DNA from: CAZHCA01 sp964530825
GTDB taxonomy: Bacteria; Bacteroidota; Bacteroidia; Chitinophagales; Saprospiraceae
Direction: 5' to 3'
Length of the DNA stretch: 64,000 bases
NCBI GenBank assembly: GCA_964530825.1
Contig: CAZHCA010000023.1
Location: 1 to 64,000 of the forward strand
Shown: one piece after another, positions 7,873-17,560 of the stretch
How positions within the stretch are numbered: position 1 is the stretch's first letter
Layout of the letters: every line of letters begins with the position of its first letter
The notes under the pieces: generated by a model
The model's database searches: none
What the model saw: only the letters and a program-made list of their open reading frames with translations
Told to the model about the DNA's origin: nothing
Program-made: the position numbers and the translations under genes

Positions 7873-9785
7873 ATTTAGATGCCAAAATACCCGAAGGTCA
7901 ATTGACTGATAAATGGGCACGGTACAAAGCCACCTGCCGGCTGGTCAGTCCCAACAACAAAAAAAAGCTGCACGTGATCGTCGTGGGTACCGGATTGGCC
8001 GGCAGCTCGGCGGCGGCCTCCCTGGCCGAGATGGGCTACAATGTGTCCTCTTTCTGCTTCCAGGACAGCCCGCGCCGGGCGCACTCGGTAGCAGCCCAGG
8101 GGGGCGTGAATGCTTCAAAAAACTACCAGAACGATGGCGACAGCGCCTTCCGCATGTTTTACGACACCCTGAAAGGCGGCGACTTTCGAGCGCGCGAGGC
8201 CAATGTTTACCGGCTGGCGGAATGCTCGGCCAACCTGATCGACCAAGCTGTTGCCCAAGGGGTTCCCTTCGCCCGGGAGTACGGCGGCTACTTAGCCAAT
8301 CGCTCTTTCGGGGGTGTCCAGGTGATGCGTACCTTTTACGCCCGCGGCCAGACTGGCCAGCAACTGCTGTTGGGTGCCTACTCGGCGCTGAGCCGCCAGG
8401 TCGACAACGGAAAGGTAAAGCTCTACACGCGCCACGAGATGCTCGAGCTGGTAGTCGAAGAGGGCAAGGCGTGCGGCATCATCGCCCGCAATCTCGACAC
8501 CGGCACCATCGAACGGCACGCTGCTCACGCAGTGGTACTGGCAACGGGTGGGTACGGAAAAATCTATTATCTGTCGACCCTGGCCATGGGTTGTAACGGC
8601 TCGGCCATCTGGCGGGCTCATAAAAAAGGCGCCGGCTTCGCTGCGGCCAGCTGGACCCAAATCCACCCGACCTGCCTACCGCAATCGGGCGCATACCAAT
8701 CCAAACTGACTCTAATGTCGGAATCGCTTCGCAACGACGGACGCATCTGGGTACCTAAAAGGGCCGCAGACCCACGGCTGCCGGGCGACATCCCGGAAGA
8801 GGAGCGCGACTATTACCTAGAGCGGCGCTACCCGGCCTTCGGCAACCTGGCGCCCCGCGACATTGCCTCGCGTGCGGCCAAGGAACGCATTGATGCCGGC
8901 TTTGGCGTAGGTCCCCAGCGCAATGCTGTATACCTCGACTTCGCCCACGCCATTGACGAATACGGAATCGATACCATCCGCGACCGCTACGGCAACCTGT
9001 TCCGGATGTATGAAAAGATCACTGGCTTCAACGCTTATGAGCGCCCCATGATGATTTCGCCGGCCGCGCATTTCTCCATGGGCGGCCTGTGGGTCGACTA
9101 TGAACTCATGACCACTATCCCCGGTCTCTATGCCATCGGCGAATGTAATTTTAGCGACCACGGAGCCAACCGGCTAGGCGCCAACTCTTTGCTCCAAGCC
9201 TGCGTCGACGGCTATTTTATCCTGCCCTACACCATCGGGAACTACCTGGCCGACGAACTGGGCGGCCCGGCCCTGTCGACCGGTACGGCCAGTTTCGACC
9301 AGGCAGAAAAAAGCGTTCGCCACCAACTTGACCACCTGACTAGCATTGGGGGCACACGTACCGCTACCGACTACCACAAAGAGTTGGGTAACCTGCTCTA
9401 CGATAAATGCGGCGTGCAGCGCTCGCGCGAAGGACTCGAGCAGGCCATCGACGATATTCGACAGTTACGGTCGGACTTCTGGACCAACCTGAGCGTACCC
9501 GGTGGGGCCAGCAACGTCAATTCCGAGCTAGAAAAGGCCGGCCGAGTGGCCGACTACCTGGAACTCGCCGAGGTAATGTGCTACGACGCGCTCACCCGCG
9601 ATGAATCCTGCGGGGCGCATTTCCGCGATGAATACCAAACCGCCGAAGGCGAAGCCCAACGACGCGACGACCTCTTCCAATTCGTGTCGGTTTGGGGCTA
9701 CCGAGGTCCGGATACCGAACCGGAGTTGCACCGCGAAGCGTTATCATTCGAAACCATTCAACCTTCTGTAAGATCGTACAAATGA
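7869..9785 (+). CDS. sdhA: Succinate dehydrogenase flavoprotein subunit
   Basis: A 638-residue flavoprotein that oxidises succinate to fumarate (or the reverse) on the cytoplasmic side of complex II. The N-terminal Rossmann motif is VVGTGLAGSSAAA near residue 39. The His that carries covalent FAD is in RRAHSVAAQGG. Active-site segments HPTCLP, RNDGRIWVP and PRDIASRA are present, as is the late FAD motif GLYAIGECNFSDHGANRLGA. The true start is the ATG at 7869 that overlaps the sdhC stop; the same frame runs open further upstream inside sdhC, which is not coding. It overlaps sdhB by ATGA at 9782-9785. Confidence 0.94.
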   Translation: MNLDAKIPEGQLTDKWARYKATCRLVSPNNKKKLHVIVVGTGLAGSSAAASLAEMGYNVSSFCFQDSPRRAHSVAAQGGVNASKNYQNDGDSAFRMFYDTLKGGDFRAREANVYRLAECSANLIDQAVAQGVPFAREYGGYLANRSFGGVQVMRTFYARGQTGQQLLLGAYSALSRQVDNGKVKLYTRHEMLELVVEEGKACGIIARNLDTGTIERHAAHAVVLATGGYGKIYYLSTLAMGCNGSAIWRAHKKGAGFAAASWTQIHPTCLPQSGAYQSKLTLMSESLRNDGRIWVPKRAADPRLPGDIPEEERDYYLERRYPAFGNLAPRDIASRAAKERIDAGFGVGPQRNAVYLDFAHAIDEYGIDTIRDRYGNLFRMYEKITGFNAYERPMMISPAAHFSMGGLWVDYELMTTIPGLYAIGECNFSDHGANRLGANSLLQACVDGYFILPYTIGNYLADELGGPALSTGTASFDQAEKSVRHQLDHLTSIGGTRTATDYHKELGNLLYDKCGVQRSREGLEQAIDDIRQLRSDFWTNLSVPGGASNVNSELEKAGRVADYLELAEVMCYDALTRDESCGAHFRDEYQTAEGEAQRRDDLFQFVSVWGYRGPDTEPELHREALSFETIQPSVRSYK

Positions 9786-10531
9786 AAATTTACCTTAAAA
9801 TATGGCGGCAGGAAAATGCCGACACTCCGGGCCGGATGGTCGATTATGAGCTACCCGACGTAAACCCGGAAATGTCTTTCTTGGAAATGCTCGATGTCCT
9901 GAACGAAAAACTGGTAACCGACGGCGAACCGGCAATTGAGTTCGACCACGACTGCCGCGAAGGTATCTGCGGCCAATGCGGCCTGTTCATCAACGGGCGC
10001 GCCCACGGGCCCTTGGCGGCAACGACGACCTGCCAGCTGCACATGCGGTCGTTTGCCGACGGCGATACGGTCTACATCGAGCCCTTCCGGGCTAGCGCCT
10101 TTCCCGTCATCCGGGATCTGCGTATTGATCGCTCGGCTTTTGACCGGATTATCCAATCGGGTGGTTATATTAGTACCCGTACTGGCGATGCGCCTGAGGC
10201 AAATGCCATACCGATCCCCCACCAAGCGGCCGAAGATGCTTTCGACGCAGCGGCCTGCATCGGTTGCGGGGCTTGCGTAGCCACCTGCAAGAACGCCTCG
10301 GCGGCCCTGTTCACCGGGGCGAAGGTGAGTCACCTGGCCATGCTACCACAGGGGCGGCCCGAAGCGGCCGGGCGCGTAACCCGCATGGTCGACCAGATGG
10401 AAGCCGAAGGTTTCGGTCACTGCACCAATACCGGTGCTTGCGAGGTGGAATGCCCGCAAGAGATATCCATTACCCATATTGCGCGTATGAATTTTGAATA
10501 CAACAAGGCTGTCCTGTTTAAAGAGGATTAA
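9782..10531 (+). CDS. sdhB: Succinate dehydrogenase iron-sulfur subunit
   Basis: A 249-residue electron-transfer subunit. It carries the 2Fe-2S motif CREGICGQCG near residue 59 with its distal Cys in TTCQLH, then CIGCGACVATC near 159 and the Cys of NTGACEVECP near 220 for the 4Fe-4S and 3Fe-4S clusters. The start at 9782 overlaps the sdhA stop and gives the usual MKIYLKIWRQ N-terminus. Only one nucleotide separates its stop from the V-ATPase subunit E start, an unusually tight join between two energy-conserving complexes. Confidence 0.94.
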   Translation: MKIYLKIWRQENADTPGRMVDYELPDVNPEMSFLEMLDVLNEKLVTDGEPAIEFDHDCREGICGQCGLFINGRAHGPLAATTTCQLHMRSFADGDTVYIEPFRASAFPVIRDLRIDRSAFDRIIQSGGYISTRTGDAPEANAIPIPHQAAEDAFDAAACIGCGACVATCKNASAALFTGAKVSHLAMLPQGRPEAAGRVTRMVDQMEAEGFGHCTNTGACEVECPQEISITHIARMNFEYNKAVLFKED

Positions 10532-10532
10532 C

Positions 10533-11135
10533 ATGGAAGAAAAATTACAAGTATTACTGGACCGCATCCGGGAGGAAGGGGTCGAACAAGCCCGCCGGAA
10601 AGCCGACCAGTTGGTGCAAGAAGCCCAGGCAAAAGCCGATGAGACGGTAGCTACTGCCGAACAAAAAGCCGCCAAAATAATGGAAGACGCCCGGGCCGAA
10701 GCCGATGCGCACCGCCGCAACGTAGAAGCCGAACTGAAACTGTCCATTCAACAGGCCACCGACGCCCTGAAGCAGGAAATTACCAGCCTGGTCACCACAA
10801 AAGCTGTAGACGCCCCACTTAAATCGGCGTTCCAAGATGGAGATTTCTTGAAAAATTTCATTTTACAGTTGGTTCAGAAGTGGTCGCCAGAAGAAGGGCT
10901 AGCCCTGCAACTCCCGGCTGATCGGCAGCAGGCCCTCATCGAATTTTTTGAGCAACAAACCCACGATACGCTGGGCCAGGAACTCATGGTACAGCCCGTA
11001 GCTAGTATGCGCGACGGATTCCGACTGGGTCCAGCCGACGGCAGCTACGTGCTCTCCTTTACAAGCGATGATTTCGCCGCTTTCTTCGCCGAGTATCTTC
11101 GCCCGCAAACCAAAAAAATATTATTTGAAAAATAG
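10533..11135 (+). CDS. atpE: V-type ATPase subunit E
   Basis: A 200-residue peripheral-stalk subunit. Residues 1-80 form a long charged, Ala/Glu-rich helix (EEGVEQARRKADQLVQEAQA and onward) that would be a coiled coil, followed by a globular C-terminal half, as in bacterial V/A-type subunit E. The start is placed at 10533, directly after the sdhB stop. It is the first gene of the E, DUF2764, A, B, D, I, K order seen in Bacteroidota and Chlamydiae. Confidence 0.88.
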   Translation: MEEKLQVLLDRIREEGVEQARRKADQLVQEAQAKADETVATAEQKAAKIMEDARAEADAHRRNVEAELKLSIQQATDALKQEITSLVTTKAVDAPLKSAFQDGDFLKNFILQLVQKWSPEEGLALQLPADRQQALIEFFEQQTHDTLGQELMVQPVASMRDGFRLGPADGSYVLSFTSDDFAAFFAEYLRPQTKKILFEK

Positions 11136-11165
11136 TCGTTTTCCTAACGATTCCTAACAACCGGC

Positions 11166-11978
11166 ATGTTTCAAAGATCGTATTTCTACCTGGTCGCCAG
11201 TCTACCCGAGCTCGCCTTACAGCAGCAACAGACCCCTTTCTCGGTAGCGGAATGGGTGCAGCAGCTAAAGCAGGCGCTTGCTCCGATCGAGCGCACCCAG
11301 CTAGATCTTCTGCTCCTGCCGGCCGACCACCGCAACCTGCTAAACTGGCTGGACCTAGGTGAAACGACAGAATGGTCGCCCTTGGCCCAGTACGCACGTA
11401 GCTACTTCCTCGATAGCTTAAACAATGGCAGCGGCTTGCCGGCCTACCTGCACGAGGTCTTCGATATGGCCCAGCAGCAAAAAGAACCATCTCCGCTGCT
11501 CTTGGAACACCAACTTACGGTTGGTTACTATGCGTATGCCTTGCCGCTTAGCCGGGGCTTGGTACGCCAGTGGCTGATCTTCGACCGCGACCTACGTAAC
11601 CTCCTTTCGGGATGGAACCGTCGCAAACGCCGCATTCCGGACCAGCACCAAGTGGTGGGTCAGAACGCGGTCACCGAAGCAGTGGCAACTTCACAGGCCC
11701 GTGATTTCGGCCTGGGGCAACAGTTGCCGGCTTGGGGCTGGTGGGTAGAAGAAGCATCGGAAGACGACCTGCTAGAGCGCCAGCAAAATGTGGATCGCAT
11801 CCGCTGGAACTTTATTTTGGAAAACCTGCGCTTTGAATATTTTTCGGCCGACGTTTTGCTGGGCTACCTCCTCCGCTTGCAAATTCTGGAGGAACGCACC
11901 CGGCTCGACGCCCAGCACGGCCAGGAACGACTCGATGCCTACATTCAAAACGCGGCGGAAAAATTCTCCTTACTATGA
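11166..11978 (+). CDS. DUF2764 family V-ATPase-associated subunit
   Basis: A 270-residue protein starting MFQRSYFYLVASLPEL, matching the DUF2764 proteins found between subunits E and A in bacteroidetal V-type ATPase operons. By position it replaces subunit C/d, the collar that joins the rotor to the membrane ring, and that function is inferred from gene order. The protein is helical, rich in Leu/Gln/Arg, and has no signal peptide. Its stop overlaps the atpA start (ATGA at 11975-11978). No subunit F or G gene was found in the operon, as in related operons. Confidence 0.85.
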   Translation: MFQRSYFYLVASLPELALQQQQTPFSVAEWVQQLKQALAPIERTQLDLLLLPADHRNLLNWLDLGETTEWSPLAQYARSYFLDSLNNGSGLPAYLHEVFDMAQQQKEPSPLLLEHQLTVGYYAYALPLSRGLVRQWLIFDRDLRNLLSGWNRRKRRIPDQHQVVGQNAVTEAVATSQARDFGLGQQLPAWGWWVEEASEDDLLERQQNVDRIRWNFILENLRFEYFSADVLLGYLLRLQILEERTRLDAQHGQERLDAYIQNAAEKFSLL

Positions 11979-13750
11979 CTGTACACCAGCCCAAGACTAC
12001 CGGACGCGTCCGAGGCGTGGTCGCCAACCTCGTCACCGTAAATGTCGATGGCCCCGTCGGACAAAATGAAATCTGCTATATCGAGCACGACGATACCCGC
12101 CTAATGGCCGAAGTCATCAAGGTGGAAGGAACTACGGCTTTCACCCAGGTTTTCGAGAGTACCCGTGGCCTAAAACCCGGCGCCCCGGTTGCCTTTACCG
12201 GCCAGCTGCTGGAGGCTACCTTGGCGCCCGGAGTGTTGTCGCGCAACTACGATGGCCTCATGCACGATCTCAATACCATGACCGGCATTTTTCTCCAGCG
12301 CGGCGAGTACACCTCAGCCATCGACCTGGAACGCACCTGGGACTTTGAGCCCATTGCTAAGCCAGGTGAGCGCGTTCGTGCCGGCGACTGGCTGGGCCAA
12401 GTCGACGAAAACAGCATACCGCACAAAATAATGGTACCTTTCCGCTTCGTAGGAGTTTACACTGTTGAGTCGATCGCCGAAGCCGGTAGCTACCGGGTCG
12501 AAGATACCATCGCTACGCTCTCCGATGCAGAGGGGGCGACCCTCCAGATTACCATGGTGCAGCGTTTCCCGGTCAAGCAAGCCGTGCGCACCTACCAAAG
12601 TAAACCCCGGCCCTTTCAATTGCTGGAAACCGGTATCCGCATCATTGATACCCTGAACCCTATGGTCGAGGGCGGCACCGGCTTTATCCCAGGGCCCTTT
12701 GGGAGTGGTAAAACCGTGTTGCAGCAGGCCATCTCCCGCCAGGCGGAAGCCGACATCGTGGTGATGGCAGCCTGTGGGGAGCGCGCCAATGAGGTCGTCG
12801 ATCTGTTTGCCGAATTCCCCGAGCTGGACGACCCCTGGACGGGACGCAAGCTAATGGAGCGCACGACCATCATTGCCAATACCTCCAACATGCCTGTAGC
12901 CGCCCGCGAAGCTTCGGTGTATACGGCAATGACCATCGCCGAATACTACCGGGCTATGGGCCTGAAAGTCCTCCTGCTGGCCGACTCCACCTCGCGCTGG
13001 GCCCAGGCGCTGCGCGAAATGTCAAACCGCATGGAAGAGCTGCCGGGTCCCGATGCTTTCCCGATGGATCTCTCGGCCATTATCTCGAATTTTTACTCGC
13101 GTGCCGGCGTGGTTTACCTCAACAACGGCCAGACGGGTTCGATTACCTTCATCGGTACCGTCTCGCCAGCCGGGGGCAACCTCAAAGAACCAGTGACCGA
13201 ATCGACCAAAAAGGTCGCGCGCTGCTTTTACGCCCTCTCCCAACAACGGGCCGACAGCAAACGCTACCCGGCTATTGATCCTATCGAAAGTTACTCGAAA
13301 TACCTGGAATACCCGGAGCTGGTTAAAACCCTAAATGAAAGCATCGATCCGGAGTGGACCAACAAAGTAGAATCATTGCGCAACCGCATGATCCAGGGCA
13401 AGGAAGCCGCCGAGCAGATCAATATCCTGGGCGACGACGGTGTATCGGTCGATACCCACCTGATATTCTGGCGCTCCGAAGTAATTGACGAGATCATCCT
13501 GCAGCAAAATGCCTTTGACGATGTAGATGCCCGCACTCCCATGAAGCGTCAACAATACATGGTCGATAAAATCCTAGAAGTTGTCAATACGCCCCTGGCA
13601 TTTGATACCTACGAGGCGGTGAACCCTTTCTTTAAGCGGGTCATCAATGCGCTGAAGCAAATGAACTATTCGCCCCTGGATTCGGAGGCCTTTCAGCAGC
13701 ACCTGTCGGACCTGGAAACTATTTTGGAAGAACGAAAAGAGACCACCTAG
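11975..13750 (+). CDS. atpA: V-type ATPase catalytic subunit A
   Basis: A 591-residue catalytic subunit. It contains the Walker A loop GPFGSGKTVLQQ near residue 236, the non-homologous insertion typical of A subunits between about residues 110 and 200, the GERANEVVDLFAEFPEL segment (catalytic Glu in GER) and DSTSRWAQALRE (Walker B region) near 334. Full length for the family. Together with subunit B it forms the A3B3 headpiece that makes or hydrolyses ATP. It is translationally coupled to the DUF2764 gene upstream. Confidence 0.95.
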   Translation: MTVHQPKTTGRVRGVVANLVTVNVDGPVGQNEICYIEHDDTRLMAEVIKVEGTTAFTQVFESTRGLKPGAPVAFTGQLLEATLAPGVLSRNYDGLMHDLNTMTGIFLQRGEYTSAIDLERTWDFEPIAKPGERVRAGDWLGQVDENSIPHKIMVPFRFVGVYTVESIAEAGSYRVEDTIATLSDAEGATLQITMVQRFPVKQAVRTYQSKPRPFQLLETGIRIIDTLNPMVEGGTGFIPGPFGSGKTVLQQAISRQAEADIVVMAACGERANEVVDLFAEFPELDDPWTGRKLMERTTIIANTSNMPVAAREASVYTAMTIAEYYRAMGLKVLLLADSTSRWAQALREMSNRMEELPGPDAFPMDLSAIISNFYSRAGVVYLNNGQTGSITFIGTVSPAGGNLKEPVTESTKKVARCFYALSQQRADSKRYPAIDPIESYSKYLEYPELVKTLNESIDPEWTNKVESLRNRMIQGKEAAEQINILGDDGVSVDTHLIFWRSEVIDEIILQQNAFDDVDARTPMKRQQYMVDKILEVVNTPLAFDTYEAVNPFFKRVINALKQMNYSPLDSEAFQQHLSDLETILEERKETT

Positions 13751-13784
13751 CAGCCCCGAGTGCAGGCTGTTCAAAAAGAACGCT

Positions 13785-15119
13785 ATGATAAAGAAGGCAT
13801 TTCAACGCATATACACCAAGGTAGAACAAATCACGAAAGCGACTTGCACCGTGCATGCCCAGGACGTCGGCTACGAAGAACTGGCCCTCGTTAACGGGCG
13901 ACTGGCCCAGGTCGTCAAAATTCTGGACGAGGAGGTCACCTTACAGGTCTTTGCGGGCACTGAAGGGGTGCCCACCAATGCCGAGGTCGTCTTTTTGGGG
14001 AAGGCCCCTACCCTGACAGTAGGCGACACCCTGGCGGGACGCTTCTTCAACGCCTACGGCGATCCCATCGACGGCGGCGCCCCCATCGACGGGACCGACC
14101 GCGAGATTGGCGGCCCTTCCGTCAATCCGGTGCGCCGCAAGCAACCCTCTGAATTGATCGTGACCGGTATCGCCGGTATCGACCTCAATAATACACTGGT
14201 GACCGGACAGAAGATCCCATTCTTCGCCGACCCGGACCAGCCCTACAATCAGGTGATGGCTACGGTAGCCTTGCGCGCCAAGGCCGACCGCATCGTGCTG
14301 GGCGGCATGGGCCTGACCAACGACGACTACCTGTATTTTCGCAATGTCTTCGAAAACGCCGGTGCCCTGCACCGCATCGTCAGTTTTATTAACACTACGG
14401 AAGATCCGCCCGTCGAGCGACTGCTCGTGCCCGATATGGCCCTGACAGCCGCTGAGTATTTTGCCGTTGATAAAAAGGAAAACGTGTTGGTCCTGCTGAC
14501 CGACATGACGCTCTACGCCGATGCCCTGAGTATCGTTTCGAACCGCATGGACCAGATTCCTTCCAAGGATAGCATGCCGGGCTCGCTCTACAGCGACTTA
14601 GCCAAAATTTATGAAAAAGCGGTTCAGTTCGCCGACGGGGGTACCATCACCATCATTGCCGTGACGACGCTTTCCGGTGGTGACATCACCCACGCTATCC
14701 CTGACAACACCGGATACATCACCGAAGGCCAGCTTTTCCTACGCCGCGACACCCAGATCGGCAAGGTGATCGTGGATCCTTTCCGGAGTCTTTCACGCCT
14801 AAAACAACTGGTGATCGGTAAAAAGACTCGCCGCGACCATCCGCAGGTAATGAATGCCGCCGTGCGCCTCTACGCCGATGCCGCAAATGCGCGCACCAAG
14901 CTGGAGAACGGCTTTGAGCTGACCGACTATGACGAACGAGCGTTGGATTTTGCCAAAAATTACGCCGATCGACTCTTGGCCATCGATGTGAATATGGACC
15001 CCGATACTATGCTAGATACCACCTGGGAGTTATTTTCCAGCCACTTTTCCCAAGCCGAAGTCGGTATCAAGCAGGAGCTGACGCAGGCTTTCTGGCCCGG
15101 AAAAACCACAAGCGAGTAG
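13785..15119 (+). CDS. atpB: V-type ATPase subunit B (non-catalytic)
   Basis: A 444-residue nucleotide-site subunit homologous to A, but with the Walker A loop replaced (GQKIPFFADPDQPYNQ near residue 143), as expected for the non-catalytic B subunit. The segment DMTLYADALSIVSNRMDQIPSKDSMPGSL follows near 240 and is characteristic. Normal length. It lies 34 nt after atpA and 3 nt before atpD. Confidence 0.94.
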   Translation: MIKKAFQRIYTKVEQITKATCTVHAQDVGYEELALVNGRLAQVVKILDEEVTLQVFAGTEGVPTNAEVVFLGKAPTLTVGDTLAGRFFNAYGDPIDGGAPIDGTDREIGGPSVNPVRRKQPSELIVTGIAGIDLNNTLVTGQKIPFFADPDQPYNQVMATVALRAKADRIVLGGMGLTNDDYLYFRNVFENAGALHRIVSFINTTEDPPVERLLVPDMALTAAEYFAVDKKENVLVLLTDMTLYADALSIVSNRMDQIPSKDSMPGSLYSDLAKIYEKAVQFADGGTITIIAVTTLSGGDITHAIPDNTGYITEGQLFLRRDTQIGKVIVDPFRSLSRLKQLVIGKKTRRDHPQVMNAAVRLYADAANARTKLENGFELTDYDERALDFAKNYADRLLAIDVNMDPDTMLDTTWELFSSHFSQAEVGIKQELTQAFWPGKTTSE

Positions 15120-15122
15120 TCT

Positions 15123-15722
15123 ATGGCCATTACGTTTCAATACAACAAGACCGCCCTGCAACAGCTGGAAAAGCAGCTGAAAGTACGCCGCAACGCTTTG
15201 CCGATCCTAAAAAACAAGGAGGCTGCACTGCGTGTAGAAGTCAAAAAGGCCCGCAAAGAAGCCGAAGCGATGGACAAACGCCTGCGGGCTTCGATGGACA
15301 AACACAGCGAAATGGCCCACTTATGGGATCAGTTCGACTTTGATTTGCTGGAAGTGGAAGACGTCGAACTCAACGAACGCAAAATAGCAGGCATCAAGAC
15401 CCCGGTTTTGAATGAAATAACCTTCCGGCCAAAACCTTACCTGCTTTTCAACCGGCCGGCCTGGTTCCCTGACGGAATCGAACTGCTGAAGGAATGGACC
15501 ACTCTCGTATTGAAACGCACCTTGCTGGAGCGCCGGACGGCCTTGCTGGAGCACGCTCGCAAGAAAACCACTCAGAAAGTCAACCTGTACGAGAAAGTGC
15601 AGATCCCCGGATACGAAGAGGCGATCCTGAAAATCAAGCGTTTCCTGGAAGATCAGGAAAACCTAACCAAGGCCGCTCAAAAAATTGTTAAAAAACGCCA
15701 GGAAGAACGCCGATCGTCATGA
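15123..15722 (+). CDS. atpD: V-type ATPase subunit D (central rotor shaft)
   Basis: A 199-residue, highly charged helical protein that forms the antiparallel coiled-coil central shaft. The N-terminal segment (TALQQLEKQLKVRRNALPIL type) and the Lys/Glu-rich C-terminal helix ending VKKRQEERRSS are typical. Its stop overlaps the subunit I start by ATGA at 15719-15722. Confidence 0.92.
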   Translation: MAITFQYNKTALQQLEKQLKVRRNALPILKNKEAALRVEVKKARKEAEAMDKRLRASMDKHSEMAHLWDQFDFDLLEVEDVELNERKIAGIKTPVLNEITFRPKPYLLFNRPAWFPDGIELLKEWTTLVLKRTLLERRTALLEHARKKTTQKVNLYEKVQIPGYEEAILKIKRFLEDQENLTKAAQKIVKKRQEERRSS

Positions 15723-17530
15723 TTGAACCCATGTACAAATATCAATTCTTAGTTGAGCGAAACGGCTACCTTCCTTTCCTGCAGGAATTGCGCAAGTTGG
15801 GTGTTCTGCACGTCCGAGAACAAGCCGAAGGGATGCCCGAAGCGGCCCGTGAGCAATTGGAAGGGCAGCGCCGGCTGCGACGCATCCTGGATCAACTGGA
15901 AAAACGTGAGGTAGAAGGAAGTTCGGCGCTACCGTCCGAACCGGAAACGGGTTGGCAGCTCGCTCAGCAATTCGAGGACTGTAACGAACGCCTCGACGAC
16001 TTGGAGCAGGAATTGGAAGAAGCCCGGACCGAACTGCAGCGCTGGCGTCCTTGGGGGCTTTTTTCCCGCCAGACTCTTGATGTACTAGCGGACAGCGGAT
16101 TGCATATCGGATTTTACACTTGCCCGAATAAAAAGTGGAAACCGGAGTGGCCCAAAGCCTACCCACTTGCCGTCATTGAGCGGGCGCAAGGCTCCACCTA
16201 CTTTATTGCCTTGCAGCCAGAGGGAGAAGCCGTAGCGTTGCCCCCAGCCGGCGAAGCCTGGCCTTCACCGGCCTTAGGTACAGTAGAGTGGCAGGAAAAG
16301 ATCGCCCGGCTCGAAAAAGAACAAAGTGCACTGGAAGAAGAACTCGACGAGCTGGCGGCCAAAGGCATACCGGCGCTGTATGCAGCGCTGCAAAGCCTGC
16401 AGGATCGCACGCAATTCGCTGAAGTGATGTACCACACCCGGGTCGAGGCCGACGAGCATCTCATGGTGCTCGAAGGATTTGCACCCCAGGCGCGCAAAAA
16501 AGAGTTGGACCAATGGCTGGAGGCCTCGCATACGTTTTACCTGGAAGAGCAGGCCACACCAGAAGATACGCCTCCGGTCCTGTTGCGCAACGGCCCCTAC
16601 GCCCGCCTGTTCGAACCCATTGCCGAGCTCTTTGCCCTGCCCGATTACGCCGAGTTGGACCTGACGCCCCTGTTTGCACCTTTTTTCATGCTGTTTTTTG
16701 GCTTCTGCCTGGGCGACGCCGGATACGGCTTGGTGATGGTGTTGGGCGCCTTTATCTACCAGTTTTGGGCGCGCGAAGACCTGAAACCCATACTGCGCCT
16801 TGTCCAGTGGCTGGGGCTTGCGACGGTACTTTTTGGAGCGCTGTCGGGCACCCTATTCGGCATCAATTTGCTGGACAATCCCCTGCCCGGGCTGGAAGCG
16901 GCTCGACAATACATGCTCGATAGCAATCAGCTTTTCCAACTGGCATTGATCCTGGGCCTGGTACAAATCATTTTCGGCCTCACCATAAAAGCCGTAAACC
17001 AGTCGCGCCGTTTTGGATGGGCCTACGCCATGGTCCCCGTAGGCTGGATTATCGTACTGCTGAGTTTGCTGGATATCGGGGTTTTAAAACTATTACAACC
17101 GTATAGTAATTATTCCTCCTATGCAGGGCTGGGATTGATCATCCTGTTCAGCGATCCCAAGGCCGGACTATTCGGCAGGATCGGTAAGGGCTTATGGGAG
17201 CTCTACGGGATTACGGGCTTTTTTGGCGATCTGCTCAGCTATATTCGTTTATTTGCGCTAGGGATCTCCAGCGCCATTCTAGGATACGTCGTCAACAGTA
17301 TCGGCGTACAGTTGAAAGATAGTATTCCCTACCTCGGGCCGGTTTTGTTTATGCTGTTCCTGCTGGTAGGACACGGGGCTAATTTATTGATTGCCTCGCT
17401 GGGCGCCTTTGTCCATCCCTTACGATTAACCTTTGTAGAATTCTATAAAAATGCCGGATTCGTCGGCGGCGGCCGAAAATACGACCCTTTGCGGCAACGA
17501 ACGCCAGAGACCGAATCCGAAACCTTCTAA
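15719..17530 (+). CDS. atpI: V-type ATPase subunit I (membrane stator, a-like)
   Basis: A 603-residue protein with a soluble, coiled-coil-rich N-terminal half (about 1-310) and a C-terminal half with seven or so membrane helices, as in subunit a/I. The conserved helix containing LSYIRLFALGISSAI near residue 503 supplies the Arg that faces the rotor proteolipids. A second Met at 15731 is an alternative start, but the 15719 start overlaps the atpD stop as in coupled operons. Confidence 0.93.
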   Translation: MIEPMYKYQFLVERNGYLPFLQELRKLGVLHVREQAEGMPEAAREQLEGQRRLRRILDQLEKREVEGSSALPSEPETGWQLAQQFEDCNERLDDLEQELEEARTELQRWRPWGLFSRQTLDVLADSGLHIGFYTCPNKKWKPEWPKAYPLAVIERAQGSTYFIALQPEGEAVALPPAGEAWPSPALGTVEWQEKIARLEKEQSALEEELDELAAKGIPALYAALQSLQDRTQFAEVMYHTRVEADEHLMVLEGFAPQARKKELDQWLEASHTFYLEEQATPEDTPPVLLRNGPYARLFEPIAELFALPDYAELDLTPLFAPFFMLFFGFCLGDAGYGLVMVLGAFIYQFWAREDLKPILRLVQWLGLATVLFGALSGTLFGINLLDNPLPGLEAARQYMLDSNQLFQLALILGLVQIIFGLTIKAVNQSRRFGWAYAMVPVGWIIVLLSLLDIGVLKLLQPYSNYSSYAGLGLIILFSDPKAGLFGRIGKGLWELYGITGFFGDLLSYIRLFALGISSAILGYVVNSIGVQLKDSIPYLGPVLFMLFLLVGHGANLLIASLGAFVHPLRLTFVEFYKNAGFVGGGRKYDPLRQRTPETESETF

Positions 17531-17560
17531 AAACAAGTTTTACCGAAAACAACAAAAGAC